A DNA stretch of 64,000 nucleotides. Origin: Gemmatimonadota bacterium (GTDB lineage: Bacteria; Gemmatimonadota; Gemmatimonadetes; Gemmatimonadales; GWC2-71-9). Location: assembly GCA_027294455.1 (NCBI GenBank), contig JAPULZ010000164.1, positions 1 through 64,000 of the forward strand. The letters run 5' to 3'. A program made the translations under genes and the position numbers. The notes beneath the pieces were generated by a model. The model did no database searches and had not been told where the DNA came from. It saw nothing but the letters and a program-made list of their open reading frames with translations. Below are positions 19,889 through 31,690 of this stretch, piece after piece (positions within the stretch are counted from its first letter, which is position 1; each line of letters opens with the position of its first letter).

Positions 19889-20332
19889 CTATACTTGGGT
19901 CAACGCGGGATCGCCGGCGATTCGCCGCAATTCGGCCTCCGAGAAAAAGAAGGCCACCTCCCGAGCGGCGTTCTCCGGCGAATCCGAGGCGTGGATGGCG
20001 TTCCGCTCCTTGGACTCGGCATAGAGCTTCCGGACCGTCCCTGCGGCCGCCTCAGCCGGATCGGTGGCCCCGATCACCTCGCGGAGGTAGCTCACGGCCT
20101 CGTCGCGTTCCACGGCCATGGGGATACACGGCCCCGAGGTCATGAAGGCCACGAGCGAGCCAAAGAACGGCCGCTCCCGATGGACCTCGTAGAAGACCCT
20201 GGCTTCCACCTCGCTCAGACGCACCATCCGTGCACCCCGCACAGTGAATCCCTCGGCCTCGAGGTGGCCCAAGATCTTTCCCGCGCGGCCGCTTTCCACG
20301 GCGTCCGGCTTGATGATCGTCAACGTCAGCAT
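19889..20332 (-). CDS. ndk: Nucleoside diphosphate kinase
   Basis: Ndk equilibrates nucleoside triphosphates through a phosphohistidine. The 147-aa form begins M-L-T-L-T-I-I-K-P-D-A-V and carries catalytic H114 in N-A-I-H-A-S-D-S, where most family members have G in place of the second A. I chose the ATG at 20332 because it matches the family start; an ATG at 20353 overlapping the preceding stop by 4 nt would add seven residues and cannot be excluded. It is the last of the arcC-sucC-sucD-EIIA/CBS-ndk series. Confidence 0.92.
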   Translation of the reverse strand: MLTLTIIKPDAVESGRAGKILGHLEAEGFTVRGARMVRLSEVEARVFYEVHRERPFFGSLVAFMTSGPCIPMAVERDEAVSYLREVIGATDPAEAAAGTVRKLYAESKERNAIHASDSPENAAREVAFFFSEAELRRIAGDPALTQV

Positions 20333-20349
20333 GGAGTGATTCCGCCGGT

Positions 20350-21273
20350 TCATGATCCAAAAAGGAGGCGGACGATTCCGCCCCTGGTGAGAATGCCCAC
20401 GAGCATGCCGTCCCGCACCACGGGGAAGCGGTCCGAGTCCTTGTTGACGAAAACGCTGGCGACGTCGGCCAGCGTCTGGTCTTCGGTCAGGCAGAGCACG
20501 CTCCGATCCATTACTTCCCGGACGGCCACGTTCCGGGGATCGGGCGATTCCCCGGTCTCGGAGGCCTCGGGCATGTCCCCCTCACCGCTGATCCGGGCGT
20601 CCGACCCCGTGACCTGGCGGATGTATTGCGGGAGGGCCAGCCGGAGAAGATCCCGGCTGCTGACAATCCCCAGCACTTCCCCGTCTTCCGACGCCACCGT
20701 GATCGATGCGAGGTGGTAGAGCGACATCGCGCTCGCGGCGTCCGCCAACGTGGTCTCCGGCGTCACGGAGCGCACCTTGCGGTTCATGACGGCACCCACG
20801 GACACGGAGCCGGGAAGCTCCACATCCATGAGCTCGGCAATCGCCTCCACCTCGACCGCACTCGAGGCGGCCAGGACGGCCTTGACGACCTCATCCTGGC
20901 TCAACACGCGCGCGAAACCGGTCACGGCCTGGAGGTACACGGCGGTTTCCTTGAGGGGCGCCGACACGACGACCACGATTCTCGCCGATTTCTCCGATTC
21001 CTGCTCGAGACTCATCGGCTCGGCCGTGACCCCGAGGGCGGCGCTCACCGAATCCATGGAGCCGGAGCGAACATGGAGAATGAACGCGTCCCGTCCTACG
21101 GTCAGCGCTTCTTCGGCGGGCGTCTCCATCACCCGGGCGATCAACTTGGAGGCTTCGCTCGCCACGCCGGATTCCACGAACGAGCCGATGAGTTGTTCGG
21201 CGGCGTCATGGAGGGTCTTGGCCGGCAGCGGAATGACGATCCGCTCCGCGGTTAACAGATCGCGAATATTCAC
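20350..21273 (-). CDS. PTS EIIA-like domain fused to a CBS-domain pair
   Basis: This 307-aa protein has an N-terminal half (about 1-150) resembling EIIA-Ntr/fructose-type PTS proteins, with H67 (F-I-L-H-V-R-S) where the phosphorylated histidine is expected. Two CBS repeats follow: about 158-215 (V-M-N-R-K-V ... G-I-V-S-S-R-D-L) and about 245-305 (V-M-D-R-S-V ... G-I-L-T-R-G-G-I). The first repeat keeps the S/T-x-x-D motif linked to adenine nucleotide binding; the second has G instead of D. It lies 4 nt after sucD and may overlap ndk. A role in sensing adenylates or phosphorylation state is inference. The CBS part is certain, the EIIA part likely. Confidence 0.78.
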   Translation of the reverse strand: MNIRDLLTAERIVIPLPAKTLHDAAEQLIGSFVESGVASEASKLIARVMETPAEEALTVGRDAFILHVRSGSMDSVSAALGVTAEPMSLEQESEKSARIVVVVSAPLKETAVYLQAVTGFARVLSQDEVVKAVLAASSAVEVEAIAELMDVELPGSVSVGAVMNRKVRSVTPETTLADAASAMSLYHLASITVASEDGEVLGIVSSRDLLRLALPQYIRQVTGSDARISGEGDMPEASETGESPDPRNVAVREVMDRSVLCLTEDQTLADVASVFVNKDSDRFPVVRDGMLVGILTRGGIVRLLFGS

Positions 21274-21277
21274 CGGA

Positions 21278-22143
21278 TTAGAGGCGCTCCTTCAACAGGG
21301 TGACCACGTCCGCGGGACGCTTCATGACGCCGATGCCGGCCGCGTCGAGTGTGGCCATCTTCTCGGCAGCCGTGCCGCTGGATCCGGAGATGATGGCCCC
21401 GGCATGGCCCATGCGGCGCCCAGGAGGCGCCGTCTGTCCCGCAATGAAACCCACGACGGGTTTCGTGACGTGCGCCGCCACGTACTCGGCCGCCTTCTGC
21501 TCGTCCGTCCCCCCGATCTCGCCCAGCATGACGATGGCATCCGTATCCTGGTCGGCTTCGAACGCCGCGAGACAGTCGATAAAGTTAGTCCCGATGATCG
21601 GATCGCCGCCAATGCCGATGCAGCTCGATTGGCCCAAATCGTGACGCGAGAGTTGGTGGATGACCTCGTAAGTGAGCGTCCCGCTACGCGATACCAGTCC
21701 GACGCGCCCCTCTCGACAGATATTCCCCGGAATGATGCCCACCTTCGAACGTCCGGGAGAAATGGCTCCGGGACAGTTGGGCCCGATGAGGCGCGTCCCG
21801 TGCTCGCGCAGGTACGGCATCACCTTGGTCATGTCCAGGACAGGCACGCCTTCGGAGATGCACACCACGAGCTCGATACCCGCATCCGCCGCCTCGTAGA
21901 TGGCATCGACGGCAAAACGGGCCGGCACGTAGATGACCGCCGCGTTCGCACCGGTCTCCCGGGCTGCCTCCACCACCGTATTGAAGACGGGAACCTTGTC
22001 GTCGAACCGCTGGCCACCCTTCCCCGGCGTCACTCCCGCGACCACTTGCGTGCCGTATTCGAGCATCTGCCGGGTATGGAACGAGCCGTCTCGACCGGTG
22101 ATTCCCTGAACGACCAGCTTCGTGTCGGCATCGATGAAGATGC

Positions 22144-22147
<4 letters not shown>
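21278..22147 (-). CDS. sucD: Succinyl-CoA synthetase subunit alpha
   Basis: SucD carries the CoA site and the phosphorylated histidine of succinyl-CoA synthetase, the TCA step that makes ATP or GTP. The 289-aa protein starts [18 protein letters not shown], includes S-R-S-G-T-L-T-Y-E, and has H248 in G-H-A-G-A-I-I. It overlaps sucC by 4 nt, consistent with equal subunit synthesis. Confidence 0.97.
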
Positions 22148-23279
<1,132 letters not shown>

Positions 23280-23283
<4 letters not shown>

Positions 23284-24236
23284 GCATCGTCTCCCAGAAT
23301 TGTCGTTCCTGTCTCACCGCGGAGCGCGGCCGCACCCTCGGACAGGTGAGCGATCACCGCGCGGCGGCCGCCGGCTGCGACAAAGGCCGCCGCGGCCTCG
23401 AGCTTGGGTGCCATGCTGCCCCGGCCCAGCTGCTCGGTCGCCAGCAGGCGCTGGGCTTCTGCCACCGTCATACGGGCGATGGGGGCAGCCCTGTCCGTGC
23501 CCCAGTCTCGATGCACCGCGGACACATCGGTGAGAATCAACAGGGTGTGGGCATCGAGACGCCGGCCCAACACCGCCGCGCTGCGGTCCTTATCGACCAC
23601 CGCGTCGAGGCCCTCCCATCCTTTGACCGGGTCGGCATACACCGGCGTGCCGCCGCCCCCGGCGGCCACCACGATCTTGCCTTCGTCCACCAGCTGTTTG
23701 ACCGCGTCGGCTTCCACGATATCCACCGGCGTGGGGCTCGGCGCCATCCGTCGCAAGCGGCCGGAGCCATCCGGAGCCACCACGTCGCCGCGCGCGCGCA
23801 AGCCGGCGGCCGTCTCTTCCGACAGCGTCCGGCCGATCGGCTTGGTGGGCTCGGCCAACCGGGGGTCGTCCCGCGCCACCACGGTTTGCGTGATGACGGT
23901 GATCACCTGGCGGTCGATCGACTCGCGCCGAAGCGCATTCATCAAGGACTGCTGGATCATGTACCCGATCCATCCGGCGGTCCCAGCCACCAATACACCG
24001 AGCGGTAGGGGCTCGATCTCGAACATCGCGAGTTCGTTGCGCCGGAGCGCGTTGCCCACCTGCGGACCGTTGCCGTGCACGATCGCGATGCGCCACCCTT
24101 CGGCAGCGAGGACCACGACCGCCGCCAGTGACTCGCGGGTGTGGCGGAACTGATCGTACAACGTGACGTCGTCTCCCTGCGGCGCCAGTGCATTCCCGCC
24201 GAGGGCGACGACGATGGTATCGTGTCTGGTAGTCAC
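23280..24236 (-). CDS. arcC: Carbamate kinase
   Basis: Carbamate kinase interconverts carbamoyl phosphate plus ADP with ATP plus carbamate. The 318-aa amino-acid-kinase-fold protein starts with T-I-V-V-A-L-G-G-N-A-L, has H-G-N-G-P-Q-V-G-N, and shows A-A-G-G-G-G-T-P-V and V-D-K-D-x-x-A-A-V-L-G. I chose the GTG at 24236, which gives the family N-terminus. No arcA or arcB neighbours are present; instead its stop overlaps the sucC start, an unusual partner. Direction in vivo is not clear from the context. Confidence 0.93.
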
Positions 24237-24281
24237 GGAGCGAGTGAAGCTAAGGGGGTCTCCGGGCCCGAGCAACCCGAG

Positions 24282-26867
24282 TCAGGGACTTCGCCCGGCG
24301 TTCTCGGTCAACAGGACCCGCAACGCTTCGTAGGCGATCCCAAAAGCCGACCAATCCCCCGATTGGCGGGCGGCGTCCAGTCGCTCGAACCAGCGGCGCG
24401 CGGCGGCCCAGTCGATCGCCGCCAGTTCGGGCGACCGTTCCGAAGCGAGCGCGTCCAGCAGGGCTTCCTCGAAGGTGCCGCCCTCGCCGATCGCACCGCC
24501 CCACGCCACGGCTACGCTGAGCAACTCGGACACGTGGCCCCCGTCGTCCGCATCGCCCGGCGACGTCATGTACGTCGACTGCAGCGAGAACACCCCGTCA
24601 CCGACGCGCACGGTCTTCAACGGGCCAACGACCCCCAGGTCGACGCCCCGCTCCGTCACGAACCGGCCCACCGTGGTGGCCGAGCCGGCGATGTCCCACG
24701 GGAGTTGAAACCGATGCACGGCCAGGGTCGGTCCCCGTGCGTCGCTGGAGCCCTCCACCAGCCCCGCGAGGCGGGCGGGTTCCCCCTCCTCCAGGGTGGC
24801 CAAGCGTCGCAGCCGCGGTATGGAATCGTCCGGCGTCGGCCCAAACCACCAATACGGGGCCGGGGCGGTGCCCGGATTGCTCGAGCCCCCGCGCACCCGG
24901 CCAAAGAACTCCGGCCGGCGCTGCGGCCCGCGATCCCGCAGCAGCTCGAGCTGGGTGCGAAACATCTCCTCGGGGTAATGCACGTGTTCCCGCACCTCGT
25001 GCGGCAGCTCGTCCCACGACTTCACGACGTCGGGCGCGAACTCTGCCCACAGCTTGCTGAGGGGATCGGGCCGAGGAACCAGATACACCGACGTCTCGCC
25101 CGTGACCGCATCCACGACCCCGAAAAAACCGGCGCGCAGATACCCCACTCCGCGATCCAACCAGCGGGTGCGCGCGGCGAGGGGAAATCCGTTCGAGGCC
25201 ACGTAGCCGAATGCCGTCCACATGACCCGCCCGTCGGCGATCACGGCATGGGGACTCTCGAAATCCGCGAACGGGGCCACCCGTCCCAACCGCTCCCGGA
25301 CGGAGCGGTGCCACAGCACCACGGAGGACCGCGTCAATGCCGGAGACGTGAGCAGCCGCGAACTCTGCAGCCTCCACGCCAGGGCGAGGCGTCGCAAGAA
25401 CCCGCCGCGGACGACTCCTCTGGCTGCTCCCTCGGGCACCACGGCGAACTCCGACGTGGTGGGCCCGAACAACATGATAGAGTCGCCGAGTACCAGGTCG
25501 ACCGGTACCGACACGGCGGAGTCGGGCCGGGTCAGATCCGGAATGAACATGGGACTTCCCCCGGGCCCCACAAGGTCCGCGCGCACGGCAACCGCTCCGC
25601 GGGCGACGCCGTAGGGCCGCAGGTGGATGCGCTCCCACGACATCGCAGGGTCGAGATCTCTCGCGACCGCGAGGTCGACTTCCCGCACACCGATCAAGAC
25701 GGGGACACGCCGTTCGCGTGACACCCGATAGCCACCGGGCGAGATCGACGCAAAATGGTAATACGGCTCCCCGCGAAGGTCCCGATTCAACAGTCGATCG
25801 ATGGCGAGGACATCCCACACGACCGGCGTCGCGAGTTCGGGCGCGTCGATCGCCGAGATGCGGGGATCCAAGCGGGGCGATGCCTGCATGTCCACAGCGA
25901 CATCCGCCAGGCCGTAGGCGAACCGAGTGAGGGTCTCGTGCGCCTCGGTCAGCAACGGCGCACGCAGCTGGTCGTCGGTCCGTACGGCCGCCGCCACGGC
26001 GGGGACCACATAATGCCCTAGCAGTGACAGCGCCCCCAACGCCCCCCAGCCGAACACCACGAGTCCCACCCGGGCGGATCGGATCCAGAGCACCGAGGCC
26101 AGACACGTCAGGAGGCCGACAGCGCTGAGCAGCTTCGCCGTGGGCAGTCGCACGTCGATGAGTACGGAGTCGAAGGGAACGTTGTGAACCCCGGCCAGAT
26201 ACTCGGTGGGCTCGAGGCGGTACCCCCATACCAGCGCAAGGGCGAGCACGGCGAACAGCGTCCCCAGATGACGTCGCGCATCGTCGGCGACATCGATGCG
26301 GCGGCGCACCACGCGCAGGGCCCCCGCCGCGGCGTACAAGATGATGCACACCCCTAGCACGACCGCAGACAGGATGGTGACGTAGCCGTGCAGCGTCCGC
26401 CGCCAGGGCAACGAGAACAGATAATACGACACGTCACGCTGGAGAATCGGATCGGCGAACCCCACCGGCGTGCCGGTTGCGGCGAGCGCGCGGGGATACC
26501 ACCAACTGCCGGCGTCGAGACTCAGCACCAGCGCGAGCACCAGGCTGAAGACGAGGAACCCGATCGCGAGATAGTGACGCGGCACCGCTTCGACGATCTC
26601 GATATTGCCCAGGCGCCGCGGAACGTGCACGGACCCGATGGAACGGTAGATGAGATACAGGTTGCCGGAGCACCATATCGCGGCCCCGGCGAAGGCGACG
26701 GAAAACAGCATCAGGCGCACGCGGGCAATCGACGCGTGGGTTTCGCCGGCGCCGAGCGATTCGGCCCATAGCTGATCCGCCACGCCAATCGCCAACCACC
26801 GCCCCCCCAACAAGGCCACGAGCAGTCCCACGATCACGGCCGCAACGATCTGCTTACGCGACGGCAT
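24282..26867 (-). CDS. UPF0182 family membrane protein
   Basis: This 861-aa protein has about seven hydrophobic spans in its first 330 residues, then a long soluble region, probably outside the cytoplasmic membrane. The W-Y-P-R/Q and F-A-D-P-I-L/F-x-R-D-V-S-Y-Y-L-F block (about 122-160) and the later Y-P-E-E-M-F-R-T-Q segment are family markers. The function of UPF0182 is unknown, though it is widespread in actinobacteria and cyanobacteria and found elsewhere. It lies 45 nt before arcC and 39 nt after the S1/P1 nuclease gene, all on one strand. Confidence 0.88.
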   Translation of the reverse strand: MPSRKQIVAAVIVGLLVALLGGRWLAIGVADQLWAESLGAGETHASIARVRLMLFSVAFAGAAIWCSGNLYLIYRSIGSVHVPRRLGNIEIVEAVPRHYLAIGFLVFSLVLALVLSLDAGSWWYPRALAATGTPVGFADPILQRDVSYYLFSLPWRRTLHGYVTILSAVVLGVCIILYAAAGALRVVRRRIDVADDARRHLGTLFAVLALALVWGYRLEPTEYLAGVHNVPFDSVLIDVRLPTAKLLSAVGLLTCLASVLWIRSARVGLVVFGWGALGALSLLGHYVVPAVAAAVRTDDQLRAPLLTEAHETLTRFAYGLADVAVDMQASPRLDPRISAIDAPELATPVVWDVLAIDRLLNRDLRGEPYYHFASISPGGYRVSRERRVPVLIGVREVDLAVARDLDPAMSWERIHLRPYGVARGAVAVRADLVGPGGSPMFIPDLTRPDSAVSVPVDLVLGDSIMLFGPTTSEFAVVPEGAARGVVRGGFLRRLALAWRLQSSRLLTSPALTRSSVVLWHRSVRERLGRVAPFADFESPHAVIADGRVMWTAFGYVASNGFPLAARTRWLDRGVGYLRAGFFGVVDAVTGETSVYLVPRPDPLSKLWAEFAPDVVKSWDELPHEVREHVHYPEEMFRTQLELLRDRGPQRRPEFFGRVRGGSSNPGTAPAPYWWFGPTPDDSIPRLRRLATLEEGEPARLAGLVEGSSDARGPTLAVHRFQLPWDIAGSATTVGRFVTERGVDLGVVGPLKTVRVGDGVFSLQSTYMTSPGDADDGGHVSELLSVAVAWGGAIGEGGTFEEALLDALASERSPELAAIDWAAARRWFERLDAARQSGDWSAFGIAYEALRVLLTENAGRSP

Positions 26868-26906
26868 CTTGGTTACGAGAGTTCACGTCGCCTGTCGTGG
26901 GCATCG

Positions 26907-27770
26907 TCATTCGCGGTTGGAGGGAGCAGCATCGTTTGCATCAATCACAAAATCTAACCCGCCAGCGGCGGCCCTACTAATAAGGAATGCGAGCCTGACG
27001 CCCGCCCGCTGCAGTTGCTCGCGGGTAACGACCACCGCCCGGGCGAGGTACGTCCGGTCGATCACCCCTCCACCCGGAACCCGGTAGACGAATCCCTCGG
27101 CGAGTCGAAACGATTCGTTGGTCCATGCCACGAGGTCGGCGTTCGACCAGAAGGCCGCCTGGCCCGCCGCAACCGCGCGGTCCAGCACCGCGGCGCCGTC
27201 CGGCCATGTGAGTCCGCCGTGACAGAGCAACACCGAGTCCCACAGGCCGTGCAGATTCACGTCGCGCTCGACGCACGGGGAACCTTCGATGCGAACGGCA
27301 ATACGGTTTCCTCCCAAATCCTCGAGGCGCCCGGCGTGCAACGGCTGGTGAAGGTCGGCGACGAAATGGCTCAAGAACTTGAGCGCTTCGGCACGCTGCG
27401 CCCGGGTCCGATCGGCGTTCTGTAGCTCCATCCCGTAATGGGCGATCGCCCAGGTCACGCAACGACCCACCGATGCAGAACAGTCGCGCGGCATATCGAA
27501 TCCGCCGCTACCGGGAGGGATGTTCACGAAGTGATACGGTGCCGTGTGGCGATGGGTGGTAGAACGCACCGCGTCGGCCCAGGAACACGACTCGACGAAC
27601 CCCAGGCGCCCGTCCGCCAGCACGCTCCCCACGAGGGCCTTCCCGGCCGGCGTGAGGCGTTGCCAGGCGATCTCGCACACGATCCTGTGACCTTCGACGC
27701 CCCAGCGAGGCGGGTGAGCCGGGAGCTCACGTGCCACGATCACCGTGACGAGGCCGAGAAGAAGATTCAA
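26907..27770 (-). CDS. Secreted S1/P1-family nuclease
   Basis: This 287-aa zinc-dependent nuclease degrades single-stranded nucleic acid and 3'-nucleotides outside the cytoplasm. An N-terminal hydrophobic signal (about 1-18) precedes W-G-V-E-G-H-R, which supplies the first zinc ligands once processed. Further ligands are in S-W-A-D, Y-H-F-V-N, F-L-S-H-F-V-A-D-L-H-Q-P-L-H-A and N-L-H-x-L-W-D. It is divergent from padR, with a 113-bp spacer that carries the PadR operator, so it may share that control. Confidence 0.9.
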   Translation of the reverse strand: MNLLLGLVTVIVARELPAHPPRWGVEGHRIVCEIAWQRLTPAGKALVGSVLADGRLGFVESCSWADAVRSTTHRHTAPYHFVNIPPGSGGFDMPRDCSASVGRCVTWAIAHYGMELQNADRTRAQRAEALKFLSHFVADLHQPLHAGRLEDLGGNRIAVRIEGSPCVERDVNLHGLWDSVLLCHGGLTWPDGAAVLDRAVAAGQAAFWSNADLVAWTNESFRLAEGFVYRVPGGGVIDRTYLARAVVVTREQLQRAGVRLAFLISRAAAGGLDFVIDANDAAPSNRE

Positions 27771-27822
27771 TATCCCCTGCGGAGCAAGAAACCGTGGAAT
27801 CTAGCCCGGGTGGCCCCACGCC

Positions 27823-27850
27823 TTGTCAAAGTATTGCAATGCGATATATT
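27823..27850 (+). promoter_or_regulatory. padR-ADOP promoter
   Basis: TTGTCA (27823-27828) and TATATT (27845-27850) are separated by 16 nt, a good sigma-70-type promoter. The expected start is near 27857, with GGGAG at 27873-27877 placed 6 nt before the padR ATG. The -10 lies inside the repeat operator described separately. Confidence 0.65.
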
Positions 27851-27862
27851 GTTATGCGATAC
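27831..27862. promoter_or_regulatory. Candidate PadR operator
   Basis: ATGCGATA occurs twice in direct orientation (27839-27846 and 27854-27861). The whole 32-bp block also reads as an imperfect inverted repeat, with GTATTGCA at its left edge and TGCGATAC at its right edge. It overlaps the -10 box of the padR promoter and lies between padR and the divergent nuclease gene. Autorepression by PadR is inferred. Confidence 0.6.
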
Positions 27863-27883
27863 TTTCACTCGTGGGAGCACCAC

Positions 27884-28242
27884 ATGACGCGTTCCGGAGC
27901 GGCGGGCACCAAGCCACTGACCAGTTCCGTCTTCTATATCCTCCTGGCCCTGGCCGACCAGGACCGGCACGGGCTGGGCATCGTCGAAGAAGTCGACCTC
28001 CGCACGAGGGGCGAGGTGCAGCTGGGTCCCGGCACGCTGTATAATGCCGTGAAAAAGATGCTGGCAGCCGGGCTCATCGACGAGCCGGAGGCCCGCCCGG
28101 CTCCCGAGATGGACGATCCCCGCCGCCGTTACTATCGCATCACCCCGGCTGGCAGAGCCGCGGTGAAAGCCGAGGCGGCACGGCTGGAGCGCGTGGTGGA
28201 CGCCGCCCGAGACAAGAATCTCCTCTCCCCTTCCCGGGGCCG

Positions 28243-28246
<4 letters not shown>
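27884..28246 (+). CDS. PadR-family transcriptional regulator
   Basis: This 120-aa winged-helix regulator belongs to the short PadR group. Its core is F-Y-I-L-L-A-L-A-D-x-D-R-H-G, then [13 protein letters not shown], then [13 protein letters not shown]. The ATG at 27884 follows GGGAG by 6 nt. Its stop overlaps the start of the permease gene by 4 nt (ATGA), the usual pairing of this PadR type with ADOP permeases. It likely represses its own operon through the upstream repeat; the inducer is unknown. Confidence 0.93.
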
Positions 28247-31059
<2,813 letters not shown>

Positions 31060-31070
31060 GGCATTCGGCC

Positions 31071-31102
31071 AAAAAAAAGGCCCCGAGGAACCATCGGGGC
31101 CT
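31071..31102 (-). terminator. Rho-independent terminator
   Basis: GGCCCCGA (31079-31086) pairs with TCGGGGCC (31094-31101). Read on the minus strand, the stem is followed directly by eight T residues (31078-31071). It ends the 153-aa lipoprotein gene, 40 nt after its stop, and lies just past the ADOP stop, where the hairpin could also slow plus-strand transcription. Confidence 0.9.
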
Positions 31103-31141
31103 CCGAGTCCTACGACGACCGCGCTGCACGTGACACAACGT

Positions 31142-31603
31142 CTAGGGAACGACGATCACGGTGAACGGCACCTCCCGCGTCACGCCCGGCTCGACCAGCA
31201 ACACATCGCTCTCGTTGTAGTTGGTCGCCACCACGACCACGTCGTAAATCCCGGGATCGATGCCGTCCGGCGTCACCGTCATGGGCGAGCCGGCCGGATC
31301 GCCATTCTCGCAGTTCACGGTCCCCGGTGCCGGCACCTGGAACAACAGGTCGGGGGGGCCCCCTTCCACGGCGACCTGGACGATGAACCTCTTCGTGTTC
31401 GTGCCGCACCGGATGAGTACCAACACGTCGTCTGAGCCGTTCGCCGTGACCTCCAAGGTCGAAGATTCCAACTCGAGCTCGAACGTGCCCGGGTCCGACG
31501 ACCCACATCCCCAGGTGACGAGAGATAGCACCGACGCCGCCGCGGCCACGCGGCCCAGGCATCGGATGTCAGCCCTAGTGCCAGGCCAGCCCTTCGAATG
31601 CAT
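31142..31603 (-). CDS. Unknown small lipoprotein
   Basis: This 153-aa protein has a basic N-terminus, a hydrophobic segment and a possible lipobox ending at C33 (V-T-W-G-C). The mature part is beta-rich and acidic (F-E-L-E-L-E-S-S-T-L-E-V ... V-L-V-L-I-R-C ... I-Y-D-V-V-V-V-A), which suggests one Ig-like domain about 110 residues long with a cysteine pair. I recognise no family. A strong terminator follows, so it is probably a single-gene transcript. Confidence 0.65.
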   Translation of the reverse strand: MHSKGWPGTRADIRCLGRVAAAASVLSLVTWGCGSSDPGTFELELESSTLEVTANGSDDVLVLIRCGTNTKRFIVQVAVEGGPPDLLFQVPAPGTVNCENGDPAGSPMTVTPDGIDPGIYDVVVVATNYNESDVLLVEPGVTREVPFTVIVVP

Positions 31604-31690
31604 GCTCCCACTCCTCCTCAGAAATACTCCTACGAGAACTAACCCTCCTACGCCCCGGCGTTCCCAACGTTCGATCGGGCTCTCAGCCCC

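Noticed and set aside
24141-25721. A 526-residue plus-strand open frame opposite the UPF0182 gene
   Set aside because: No recognisable motif; the minus strand carries a family member over the same DNA.
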